Program-made: the position numbers and the translations under genes
Part shown: positions 9,305 through 16,696 of the stretch, one piece after another
Position numbering within the stretch: position 1 is the stretch's first letter
How the letters are laid out: the number at the start of each line of letters is the position of its first letter
The notes under the pieces: model-generated
Database searches by the model: none
What the model was told of the DNA's origin: nothing
The model's input: only the letters and a program-made list of their open reading frames with translations
DNA from: an uncultured Bacteroidales bacterium
Lineage (GTDB): Bacteria > Bacteroidota > Bacteroidia > Bacteroidales > Bacteroidaceae
Length of the DNA stretch: 64,000 nt
NCBI GenBank assembly: GCA_902788315.1
Contig: CADAJS010000006.1
Coordinates: 56,473-120,472, forward strand
Direction of reading: 5' to 3'

Positions 9305-10129
9305 TCAGCGACGGAGCTCCTTCATCAGGGAAGCCACCTCCTCAGCATCAGCCCCCAGACGGAGAGCCTCATGGAAATCGGCGCGAGCCAGCCGACGTTT
9401 CTTGATGGAGAGATAAAACGAACCACGCGTCAGGTAATGTTCGGGATTCTTCGGCTCGAGCTCGATGGCGTGGTTATAATCGACGAGGGCTTGTTCATAG
9501 AGCTTGCGCTGCTGCTCCATTCCTCCACGGGCCACATAGAGATGGGCATGTGTGGGATGCATCACCACGAGGGCATTCATCTGCTCCATAGCCTCGCGCG
9601 GCCTTCGGTCCTTATCGTTGAGCAACGCCAGCCCCAGCAGAGCCTCCTCGTGCTGAGGGTTCAGGCGCAACAGATGTTCATAATCCGCACGGGCCTGACG
9701 ATAGAGATGTTGGCGGACATAGATGTAGGCACGGAAGAAGAGCGCCTCCACGTGGTCGGGCTGCTTCAGCAGCAGCTCGTTATAATCGGCCAAGGCATGG
9801 CGCTCGTCGTTTTGCTGCAAATGAAGTCCCGCCCGGCTGAACAGCAGCTCTGGCCTTCCGGGCTCCACCATCAAGCCTTGCGAGTACGATTCGAGCGCCC
9901 GCTCTGCCTGTCCCTGCCTTTCCTGAATCTGACCGAGATAGTGGTACAGGATGGCATTCGACTTTGAAAGAGGCTCCAACTTCAAGGCACGGCGCAGGCA
10001 ATCGGCCGCCTCGTCGAGGCTGTCATGCTCCAGCGCATCCAGCGCCTGGCGTACCGTCTGCATATAGTCCTGTGCCGCCAGGACAACTGGCGCAGACAGG
10101 AAAAACAAAAGGAAAATCACACGTTTCAT
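9305..10129 (-). CDS. Secreted tetratricopeptide-repeat protein
   Basis: 274 residues, signal peptide 1-19 ('VVLAAQD'). It has about six consecutive TPR units from residue 25 to 260, with the usual small-residue/aromatic pattern ('AIELEPKNPEHYLTRGSFYLSIKKRRLARADF'). TPR arrays mediate protein binding; the partner is unknown. The -7 box (complement of 10135-10142) ends only 5 bases before the ATG, so the mRNA may be almost leaderless. It converges on the SGNH gene with a 10-base gap. Confidence 0.85.
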   Translation of the reverse strand: MKRVIFLLFFLSAPVVLAAQDYMQTVRQALDALEHDSLDEAADCLRRALKLEPLSKSNAILYHYLGQIQERQGQAERALESYSQGLMVEPGRPELLFSRAGLHLQQNDERHALADYNELLLKQPDHVEALFFRAYIYVRQHLYRQARADYEHLLRLNPQHEEALLGLALLNDKDRRPREAMEQMNALVVMHPTHAHLYVARGGMEQQRKLYEQALVDYNHAIELEPKNPEHYLTRGSFYLSIKKRRLARADFHEALRLGADAEEVASLMKELRR

Positions 10130-10134
10130 CGCCG

Positions 10135-10191
10135 CAAAAGTACAAAAACTATTCGAGACGTGCCAGATTTACACATTTTTTAATATCTTTG
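10135..10191. promoter_or_regulatory. Divergent promoter pair (TPR gene and nucleotidyltransferase-like gene)
   Basis: The complement of 10135-10142 reads TACTTTTG (minus strand) and 10184-10191 reads TATCTTTG (plus strand). Both match TAnnTTTG and point away from each other. Confidence 0.55.
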
Positions 10192-10216
10192 TCCTGCGAG
10201 AAAGCTAAGATACGAC

Positions 10217-10687
10217 ATGCAACGAAAGCAAACAGGCCTCATCGGAAACCACCCGACCACGTCGCCCGCCGCTGCGGACGAGCAACTGCTCACAGCCATG
10301 CAGGAGGCGGCTGCATGGTTGGACTCGGCCCACCCCGGATGGGTCATCTTCGGCTCGGCCGCCTTGTGGCTCAACGGCATGGAGAACGCCAGCCCGCACG
10401 ACATTGACATCCTGGTTCCCAATCCCGATGACAGCGACGCCACATGGGACGAAGGGCCGCTTTTCCGCAGCCGAAGGCGCACGAAGCACTGCATGAAGGG
10501 CATTGAGGTGGACGTGAGCGAGGGGCTGGAGATATGGCGGGAGGGACGCTGGATGCCGGTGACGGTGAACGACGTGGTTTGCCGTGACGGACTGCGCTTT
10601 GCCTCGCTGCCCGATTGCATTCGCCTTCTCCACCTCTTCGACCGCCCCAAGGACCGCGACCGACTGCGTCGCCTGTTCCCAGATTAG
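10217..10687 (+). CDS. Nucleotidyltransferase-fold protein
   Basis: 156 residues. The core 'VIFGSAALWLNGMENASPHDIDILV' matches the nucleotidyltransferase signature GS...DxD (here DID), followed by a third acidic position in 'GIEVDVSEGLEIW' (DVS). Such small proteins belong to the MNT/AbiEii-like branch that transfers nucleotides to a target, often in toxin-antitoxin pairs. No HEPN or other toxin partner is adjacent, and the C-terminal 'DRPKDRDRLRRLF' is typical of the stand-alone form. Substrate unknown. Confidence 0.65.
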   Translation: MQRKQTGLIGNHPTTSPAAADEQLLTAMQEAAAWLDSAHPGWVIFGSAALWLNGMENASPHDIDILVPNPDDSDATWDEGPLFRSRRRTKHCMKGIEVDVSEGLEIWREGRWMPVTVNDVVCRDGLRFASLPDCIRLLHLFDRPKDRDRLRRLFPD

Positions 10688-10819
10688 GTGAAAAACTTCG
10701 TCTTTCCCTTTGCTCTTTCCTCGCTTATTCTTCCTTTGGTCAAAGCCCGAAGGTACTTTCACTCGAAAGAGCCAAAGTGAAAAACTTCGTCTTTCCCTTT
10801 GCTCTTTCCTCGCTTATTC
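10688..10819 (+). repeat. Direct repeat duplicating a promoter region
   Basis: A 43-bp sequence at 10688-10730 recurs identically at 10777-10819, 89 bases later. Each copy holds TTTG (10709-10712 and 10798-10801). Only the second is followed by an intact TACCTTTG; the first has TTCCTTTG with an 18-base spacer. Confidence 0.85.
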
Positions 10820-10828
10820 GTACCTTTG
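10798..10828 (+). promoter_or_regulatory. Promoter of the pyrK-pyrD-trmD operon
   Basis: TTTG at 10798-10801, a 19-base spacer, and TACCTTTG at 10821-10828 give an ideal Bacteroidetes promoter. Transcription should start near 10835, a few bases before the first ATG at 10840. Confidence 0.75.
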
Positions 10829-10839
10829 TACCGTGAAAG

Positions 10840-11649
10840 ATGTCTCACATTTCATCGAACATGACACGTAACACAAAATACATATTGGATTTGGAACTGA
10901 CGTCGGTCGAGCGTCTTCACGAACGCTACGCCCTCTTGCGTGCCACGGATCCGGCAACCCCCCTGCCTCCGATGCAGGCCGGCCAGTTTGCCCAGCTGCG
11001 GGTGGACGGTTGTCCGCAGGCCTTCCTGCGTCGCCCCATCAGCATCCATTTCTTAGACCGCAAACGGAATGAGGTGTGGTTTCTGGTGCAGACCATCGGC
11101 CCCGGCACAGAGTCACTTGCTGCGATGAAAGCCGGCGACCGGCTGAATGCCGTGCTCCCCCTGGGACGCGGCTTCACGCTGCCCGCATCAGCATCGGAGC
11201 GCATATTGCTCGTAGGAGGCGGCGTAGGTGTGGCTCCCCTGCTCTTCCTGGGGCAGCAGCTGGCTGACATGGGTGTGCAGCCCACATTCCTCCTGGGCGC
11301 CCGCAGCGCCAGCGACCTCCTGCAGAGAGAGCATTTCCAGGCACTGGGCCGCGTCTGCGTGACCACCGAGGACGGCAGCTTGGGCGAACAGGGATATGTC
11401 ACACAGCACTCCATCTTACACAACGAGAAATTCGATCACATCAGCGTCTGCGGCCCACGACCCATGATGATAGCCGTAGCACGCTATGCCCGGGAACAGG
11501 ACATCCCATGTGAGGTGAGTCTGGAAAACCGTATGGCCTGCGGCGTTGGTGCATGCCTGTGCTGCGTCGAGGACACACAGGAGGGGCATGTATGCGTCTG
11601 CACCGAAGGTCCCGTCTTTAACATCAAACAACTGAAATGGCAGATCTGA
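10840..11649 (+). CDS. pyrK: Dihydroorotate dehydrogenase B, electron-transfer subunit
   Basis: 269 residues. The N-terminal ferredoxin-reductase-like beta-barrel binds FAD ('[11 protein letters not shown]', the RPxS motif); the NAD-binding domain has '[19 protein letters not shown]'; and the C-terminal [2Fe-2S] ligands are in '[15 protein letters not shown]...HVCVCTEGP'. PyrK passes electrons from PyrD to NAD+ in pyrimidine synthesis. Its last 13 bases overlap pyrD, consistent with the known PyrK-PyrD heterotetramer. An in-frame ATG at 10861 is the alternative start and gives an N-terminus closer to the usual length; both lie downstream of the promoter. Confidence 0.93.
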   Translation: MSHISSNMTRNTKYILDLELTSVERLHERYALLRATDPATPLPPMQAGQFAQLRVDGCPQAFLRRPISIHFLDRKRNEVWFLVQTIGPGTESLAAMKAGDRLNAVLPLGRGFTLPASASERILLVGGGVGVAPLLFLGQQLADMGVQPTFLLGARSASDLLQREHFQALGRVCVTTEDGSLGEQGYVTQHSILHNEKFDHISVCGPRPMMIAVARYAREQDIPCEVSLENRMACGVGACLCCVEDTQEGHVCVCTEGPVFNIKQLKWQI

Positions 11650-12545
11650 CTACCGATATCGCAGGGCTTCGACTCAAGAATCCCGTCCTGACAGCCAGCG
11701 GAACCTTTGGCTACGGGCTGGAGTTCCAGGACTTTGTCCCACTGGACCAGATAGGCGGCATCATCGTCAAGGGCACCACCCTGCACCCCCGACAGGGGAA
11801 TCCCTATCCGCGCATGGCCGAGACAGCACAGGGTATGCTCAACTGTGTGGGCTTGCAGAACCGTGGTGTGGACTACTTCTGCAGCCACATATACCCCCAG
11901 CTGCGTGATATCCCGACAAACTTTATAGTGAACGTCTCGGGCAGCACACCCGAGGACTATGCCGAATGTGCCGCCCGCATCGACGAGCTGGAAACGATCC
12001 CAGCCATCGAGCTGAACATCTCGTGCCCCAACGTGAAGCATGGCGGCATGGCCTTCGGCACCACTCCCGAGGGAGCAGCCAGTGTGGTGAACGCCGTGCG
12101 CAAGACATATCACAAGACGCTCATCGTCAAGCTGAGCCCCAACGTGACGGACATCGTCGCCATCGCCCGTGCAGCGGAAGACGAGGGAGCCGATGCCGTA
12201 AGCCTTATCAACACGCTGATGGGCATGGCTATCGATGCCGAACACCGCCGTCGCATCCTCAGCATCGGCACGGGCGGACTGAGCGGCCCGGCCGTGAAAC
12301 CCGTGGCCCTGCGCATGGTATGGCAGGTGGCCCATGCGGTCCACATCCCCGTCATTGGCCTGGGAGGCATTTCCACAGCCACGGATGCGGTGGAGTTCCT
12401 GCTGGCCGGAGCACGGGCTGTGGAGATTGGCACCGCCAACTTCATCGACCCCGCCGTGTCGCTCAAGGTGGTACGGGGCATCGACAAATATCTGGAGAGA
12501 CATGGTTTCAAGAGCGTAAACGAGATAATTGGCCTATGCGAATAG
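11637..12545 (+). CDS. pyrD: Dihydroorotate dehydrogenase B, catalytic subunit
   Basis: 302 residues, class 1B length. FMN-binding TIM barrel with '[16 protein letters not shown]', '[23 protein letters not shown]', the catalytic-cysteine loop '[14 protein letters not shown]' and the phosphate site '[31 protein letters not shown]'. It oxidises dihydroorotate to orotate, the fourth step of UMP synthesis. It overlaps pyrK by 13 bases and trmD by 10, so translation of the three genes is probably coupled. Confidence 0.95.
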   Translation: MADLTTDIAGLRLKNPVLTASGTFGYGLEFQDFVPLDQIGGIIVKGTTLHPRQGNPYPRMAETAQGMLNCVGLQNRGVDYFCSHIYPQLRDIPTNFIVNVSGSTPEDYAECAARIDELETIPAIELNISCPNVKHGGMAFGTTPEGAASVVNAVRKTYHKTLIVKLSPNVTDIVAIARAAEDEGADAVSLINTLMGMAIDAEHRRRILSIGTGGLSGPAVKPVALRMVWQVAHAVHIPVIGLGGISTATDAVEFLLAGARAVEIGTANFIDPAVSLKVVRGIDKYLERHGFKSVNEIIGLCE

Positions 12546-13216
12546 ATATCATCACCGTCCTGCCCGAACTGCTGGAGAACTTCACACAGGAGTCCATCGT
12601 GGGGCGCGCCCAAAAGAAGGGACTCGCAGAGATTCATATCCACAACCTGCGCGACTACAGCACCAACCGCTGGCGCCGTGTCGATGACTATCCCTTTGGG
12701 GGATTTGCCGGCATGGTGATGCAATGCGAACCCATCGACCGCTGCATCAGCCAGCTCCAGGCCGAGCGCCATTACGACGAAGTGATCTTCACCTCGCCCG
12801 ACGGCGAACAGTTCAACCAGCCCATGGCCAACACGCTCTCGCTGGCCCAGAACCTCATCATCCTGTGCGGTCACTACAAGGGCATTGACTATCGCATACG
12901 CGAACATCTGATTACCAAAGAGGTCTCCATCGGCGACTATGTACTCACGGGCGGCGAACTGGCAGCGGCCGTAATGACCGACGCCATTGTGCGCATCATC
13001 CCCGGCGTCATCGGAGACGAGCAGAGTGCACTGTCCGACTCGTTCCAGGACGGACTGCTGGCAGCCCCGGTATATACACGTCCGGCAGAATATAAGGGCT
13101 GGCGCGTGCCCGACGTGCTTCTCTCCGGCCACGATGCAAAGATTAAGGAATGGGAACTGGCGCAGAGCATGGAGCGAACCCGCCGCCTCCGCCCCGACCT
13201 GCTCGGCGAGAAATAG
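12536..13216 (+). CDS. trmD: tRNA (guanine-37-N1)-methyltransferase
   Basis: 226 residues from the ATG at 12536 ('[16 protein letters not shown]'). The same frame is open far upstream, but that part is only an out-of-frame reading of pyrD. The SPOUT trefoil-knot signature '[35 protein letters not shown]' and '[25 protein letters not shown]' identify TrmD. It methylates G37 of tRNAs reading CNN codons and prevents +1 frameshifting. Being the third gene of a pyrimidine operon, rather than in an rpsP-rimM-trmD-rplS cluster, is the usual freer arrangement of Bacteroidetes. Confidence 0.95.
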   Translation: MRIDIITVLPELLENFTQESIVGRAQKKGLAEIHIHNLRDYSTNRWRRVDDYPFGGFAGMVMQCEPIDRCISQLQAERHYDEVIFTSPDGEQFNQPMANTLSLAQNLIILCGHYKGIDYRIREHLITKEVSIGDYVLTGGELAAAVMTDAIVRIIPGVIGDEQSALSDSFQDGLLAAPVYTRPAEYKGWRVPDVLLSGHDAKIKEWELAQSMERTRRLRPDLLGEK

Positions 13217-13269
13217 CTCCGCCGCCCCATCCCCCTATTAACCCCATAAAACCCTTTAACCCCATCCTC

Positions 13270-13881
13270 ATGGAACAAAAGAAAATGAACCTATATATCA
13301 TCGCAGGATGCAATGGCGCAGGCAAGACCACCGCCTCGTTCACCTTCCTGCCCGAGCAACTGGCATGCCGCGAGTTTGTCAATGCCGATGAGATTGCCGC
13401 AGGCCTCTCACCCTTCAATCCCGAAGGAGTGGCCCTGCAGGCAGGCCGACTGATGATTGACCGCATCATCCATCTGCTCAAGGAGGGCGAGACATTCGCC
13501 TTCGAAACCACGCTGGCCACACGCTCCTACGTAAAACTCATTCAGCAGGCCCAGCGGCGCGGATACTTCGTCACGCTGCTCTTCTTCTCCCTGAGCAGTC
13601 CCGAGCAAGCCGTCATGCGCGTCCAGAAACGCGTAAGCATGGGCGGACACAACATCCCCACCGACGTCATCTATCGACGCTACGAGGCCGGACTCCAGAA
13701 TCTCTTCCGCCTGTACATCCCCGTAGTGGACTATTGGGCACTCTACGACAACAGCGGATGCCCTGCCGAGAAGATTGCCTTCGGGAGTCAGGCGAGCGGA
13801 ACCACCGAACTTAATCCCGCGCGATTCGAAGAGCTGCGCGCCAAATATTCCCAGGAGCCGGAGGAGGGCGCAAAGTCATGA
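13270..13881 (+). CDS. Zeta-toxin-family P-loop kinase
   Basis: 203 residues from the ATG at 13270 (the open frame begins 120 bases earlier inside trmD). Walker A 'IIAGCNGAGKTTA' (11-21), then 'FVNADEIAAGLSPFNPE' and 'FAFETTLATRSYV', the arrangement of zeta/AAA_33 kinases, and an Arg-rich lid 'MRVQKRVSMGGHNIPTDVIYRRY'. True zeta toxins phosphorylate UDP-GlcNAc; chromosomal relatives may phosphorylate other small substrates. The stop overlaps the next small gene by ATGA, the arrangement of a toxin-antitoxin pair. It lies 53 bases after trmD and may share its transcript. Confidence 0.8.
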   Translation: MEQKKMNLYIIAGCNGAGKTTASFTFLPEQLACREFVNADEIAAGLSPFNPEGVALQAGRLMIDRIIHLLKEGETFAFETTLATRSYVKLIQQAQRRGYFVTLLFFSLSSPEQAVMRVQKRVSMGGHNIPTDVIYRRYEAGLQNLFRLYIPVVDYWALYDNSGCPAEKIAFGSQASGTTELNPARFEELRAKYSQEPEEGAKS

Positions 13882-14090
13882 ACGAAAGAGAAATACGCGA
13901 GATGCAGCGCCGCATCGACGAGGGCATTCGCCTCGCACAACAGCGCCTCTGGGAACGTGCCGGCCGCGAGGGGCGATCGCTGGTGGTCATGCAGGACGGC
14001 AAGTTGCGCGAGATTATACCAGAGGCCAAGAGCGACATCGCTCCCTCCCCCATCTCGTCCGACCCGCTACAAGCACATACGGCACGCTGA
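13878..14090 (+). CDS. Small charged partner of the zeta-like kinase (possible antitoxin)
   Basis: 70 residues, helix-prone and Arg/Glu-rich ('MNEREIREMQRRIDEGIRLAQQRLWERAGREGRSLVVMQDGKLREI'). It overlaps the kinase by 4 bases (ATGA). Placing the small gene second, not first, differs from the classical epsilon-zeta order. The family is not one I can name; the antitoxin role is inferred only from size and position. Confidence 0.6.
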   Translation: MNEREIREMQRRIDEGIRLAQQRLWERAGREGRSLVVMQDGKLREIIPEAKSDIAPSPISSDPLQAHTAR

Positions 14091-14116
14091 GCGGCAGCAA
14101 ATGTAACTCAAACCAG

Positions 14117-14164
14117 AATCGGTCAATAACGTTATTATCATCATCATAACACTATTGACCGATT
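14117..14164 (+). repeat. 12-bp inverted repeat with a long AT-rich loop
   Basis: Arms 14117-14128 and 14153-14164 are perfectly complementary around a 24-base loop, 26 bases after the small partner gene. Poor loop geometry for a terminator; a processing site or regulator site is possible. Confidence 0.55.
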
Positions 14165-14177
14165 TGGGTTAAAAAGC

Positions 14178-14220
14178 AGAGCGATGCCTCGCCCACCCAT
14201 TGGTGGCGAGGCATCGCTCT
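14178..14220. terminator. Bidirectional terminator between convergent operons
   Basis: A 16-bp perfect stem, 14178-14193 with 14205-14220, with an 11-base loop lies between the plus-strand pyr/zeta group and the minus-strand dehydrogenase. No long T-tract is seen on either side, but the A/T run at 14164-14175 would serve the minus strand. Confidence 0.7.
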
Positions 14221-14247
14221 CTGTAATACCCGACTGCAAACGGTGGA

Positions 14248-15225
14248 TTATACCACGTTCACGGGTCTGCCGGCAAGGAAGGCCTGCACATTCCCGAGGG
14301 CAATCTGCCAGAGGCGCTGGCGAGCCTGGAGTGTGGCCCATGCCACATGGGGCGTGATGCTACAGTTTTCCAGCCCGATGAGCGGCGAGCCCTGTCGCGG
14401 CGGTTCCTCGGTGAGCACATCGACGCCTGCCGCATGGAGACGCCCATCGCGAAGCGCATCGGCCAAATCTTGTTCGCAGACCAGCGGGCCGCGTCCCGTA
14501 TTGATGAGAATGGCCGAGGGTTTCATCCAGGCCAGCGTCTCACGGCGTATGATATGGCGTGTCTCGGGCGTGAGGGGACAATGCAGGCTCACGACGTCTG
14601 CCGCGCGAAAGAGCTGTTCCAGCGACTCGGCTTTTGTGATGCCCATGCCGGCAAGCGTCTCGGCACTCTTGCCGCTCCAGGCCATAACGTGCATGCCCAT
14701 GGCTTGGGCGATACGCGCCGTAGCCTGTCCCGTATGTCCGAGGCCCACGATGCCCATTGTCTGTCCGGCAAGTTCAACGAGCGGATAGTCCCAGAAGCAG
14801 AAGTCATCTGCCGTCTGCCAACGTCCGTCGTGCACGGCACGGCTGTGTTCGGCCACATGGTGTGTATGATGAAGCAGATGGGCGAAAACCACTTGGGCCA
14901 CGGACGCGGTGCTGTAGGCCGGGATATTCGTCACCACAATATCGCGGTGGCGAGCCTCGTCAGTGTCCACCACATTATACCCCGTAGCCAGCACACCGAT
15001 ATAGCGCAGGCGAGGCAGGCGTTGGAGCGCGTCGGCCATGAGCAGCGTCTTGTTCGTCAGCAGCAGTTCGGCATCACGGGCACGTCCCATCAGTTCCTCG
15101 GGTGAGGTGCGGGCATGTATCTCAATCTCTATGGAAGATCCCGTGCTGTCACAGAGTGTGTTCCACGCTGCGAGGTCGATGTCGCCGGGATTGGCGGCAT
15201 AGCCGTCCAGGATGACCAGTTTCAT
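14248..15225 (-). CDS. D-2-hydroxyacid dehydrogenase
   Basis: 325 residues. Rossmann motif 'TMGIVGLGHTGQATARIAQAMGMHVMAW'; catalytic Arg in 'VVSLHCPLTPETRHII' to 'ILINTGRGPLV'; Glu in 'AAGVDVLTEEPP'; and the His of 'CSITPHVAWAT'. These define the NAD-dependent D-2-hydroxyacid dehydrogenases such as glycerate (hydroxypyruvate) and phosphoglycerate dehydrogenase. The length and lack of an ACT domain favour a glycerate-dehydrogenase-like enzyme over SerA. It follows the phosphatase gene by 9 bases on the same strand, so they are likely cotranscribed. Confidence 0.88.
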   Translation of the reverse strand: MKLVILDGYAANPGDIDLAAWNTLCDSTGSSIEIEIHARTSPEELMGRARDAELLLTNKTLLMADALQRLPRLRYIGVLATGYNVVDTDEARHRDIVVTNIPAYSTASVAQVVFAHLLHHTHHVAEHSRAVHDGRWQTADDFCFWDYPLVELAGQTMGIVGLGHTGQATARIAQAMGMHVMAWSGKSAETLAGMGITKAESLEQLFRAADVVSLHCPLTPETRHIIRRETLAWMKPSAILINTGRGPLVCEQDLADALRDGRLHAAGVDVLTEEPPRQGSPLIGLENCSITPHVAWATLQARQRLWQIALGNVQAFLAGRPVNVV

Positions 15226-15234
15226 GTCTTCGAA

Positions 15235-16518
15235 TCAATTTTGGGGTAAATAACTAAACGCCGTGATGGCCTTGGCAAAACGCTGCTGGAGATCGAGCAA
15301 CGTATAGAGGCCATCGGCATTCTCGGACAGTCCCTTCAGGCGGATTGGGAAGATGACGGGCGCATTCTCCAGATCCATCATCTGCAGGCGACGCAGCTGG
15401 TCGGTCGACTGATATACGAGGTTGAGCGCAGCAAACTCATGCCCGTCGGCATCGCGCCACTTCTCGATGACCAGCTTGGAGCCGATGGGAGTCTTCCGCT
15501 CGATACTCTGAGGCAACGAATAATCCTCTGCCTCGAGTGCCGCCATGACGGAGGCGATGTTCGAGTCGTGTCCGCAGAGGAAGGTGAAACGGCGGTGAGG
15601 TACAGAGAGTTCGTCGTTCATGCACTGGAGCAGCGGATGGGCCACATGGACGGCCACGCTGGGCGCGGTGAAGAGCACATCGCCATACCAGTCCTTCACC
15701 TCGGCAATACGCTCCCAGTCGCGCTGTTTCAGCTTATGGCCAAAGGCTGCGCGTCGGGCGTCCTCTTCCTCATAGTATTGCAGGATAAGGGCGTCGGAGG
15801 CCTGGTTAGCCAGGCGCAGAGAGCCACGCATGTATGGTTCCTTGCCGGCTTCCATGTACACTTGGGTGTCGTCCAGACGGAAGGCACACGTATCGCCCTC
15901 GATACAGGCGGGCGAACGGCGAAGGTCGAGCATCTGCTCCAGTACCTTATAATTATCGCGCATGCGCGCGCCTATACCCGCCATGCCCTGCTCGCCCCCC
16001 ATCTGTGCCACCTCGCGGGCAGCCTGCTGACGGAAGCCCTCGTTCATAAAGGTGAACTGAGGATTGAAGACGGGATCCATCGTCCCGATGGCACAGTGGT
16101 GCTCCACAGGCACATTGGCCACAGGGAGCATGCCGCTGGAGAAGTACTGGGCCGTGGCGATGGTGCGCTGCATCGAGTTGGCATAGAAACGCAGGTGGCG
16201 ACCAGCCTGTTCGTGCTCGGCAATGAGCCCCTCGCTCACGAGCCACTTGCGGAAGTACTGCCCCATCATCGTCTCCAGCACGCCACCGCGCAAGGACAGC
16301 TCGCTGGGCGCTGACGACCAGCGAAACCATTCGTGGGGCGTGATGCGCGAGAGGGCCGAGCCATTGCCCGATAGCGGCGAGCGGATGTTGTGGCGGCTCA
16401 GGACGACCACCTCGGCCAGTTCATACTTGGCATGAAACGCCTCGGAGCGTTTCAGCTGGGCACCGCCCCTTGCCACGGCAAGCAGCAGGCAGAGACACAG
16501 GATTGAGATTTTTTTCAT
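15235..16518 (-). CDS. Secreted histidine acid phosphatase
   Basis: 427 residues, signal peptide 1-20. Catalytic motif 'SRHNIRSPL' (RHxxRxP, residues 42-48) and the proton-donor motif 'LCGHDSNIAS' (HD) place it in histidine-phosphatase clan 2, with phytases and glucose-1-phosphatases. It would release phosphate from phytate or sugar phosphates in the periplasm. The promoter box is the complement of 16591-16598, divergent from the DUF5722 gene. Confidence 0.88.
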   Translation of the reverse strand: MKKISILCLCLLLAVARGGAQLKRSEAFHAKYELAEVVVLSRHNIRSPLSGNGSALSRITPHEWFRWSSAPSELSLRGGVLETMMGQYFRKWLVSEGLIAEHEQAGRHLRFYANSMQRTIATAQYFSSGMLPVANVPVEHHCAIGTMDPVFNPQFTFMNEGFRQQAAREVAQMGGEQGMAGIGARMRDNYKVLEQMLDLRRSPACIEGDTCAFRLDDTQVYMEAGKEPYMRGSLRLANQASDALILQYYEEEDARRAAFGHKLKQRDWERIAEVKDWYGDVLFTAPSVAVHVAHPLLQCMNDELSVPHRRFTFLCGHDSNIASVMAALEAEDYSLPQSIERKTPIGSKLVIEKWRDADGHEFAALNLVYQSTDQLRRLQMMDLENAPVIFPIRLKGLSENADGLYTLLDLQQRFAKAITAFSYLPQN

Positions 16519-16590
16519 ACGCTTGACAGTATTCTCTTGAATGTTCGTCTATTCTGATTCCGAAAGCGCGAAATATGGCTTATCATACTG

Positions 16591-16649
16591 CAAAAGTACA
16601 AAAAAGTCACGGAGCGGGACGCGCAATAACGCTTTTTTTCGTAATTTTG
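16591..16649. promoter_or_regulatory. Divergent promoters, phosphatase and DUF5722 gene
   Basis: The complement of 16591-16598 gives TACTTTTG (minus) and 16642-16649 gives TAATTTTG (plus). The plus box fixes the downstream start at 16697 rather than the in-frame ATG at 16541. Confidence 0.6.
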
Positions 16650-16696
16650 CACGAAAGAAGGTGGCAGATTCTGCCCCCCAAAGCACATTTGTACGC

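Noticed and set aside
10217..10687. Toxin-antitoxin pair for the nucleotidyltransferase-like gene
   Set aside because: No small partner gene adjoins it; both neighbours are separately promoted.
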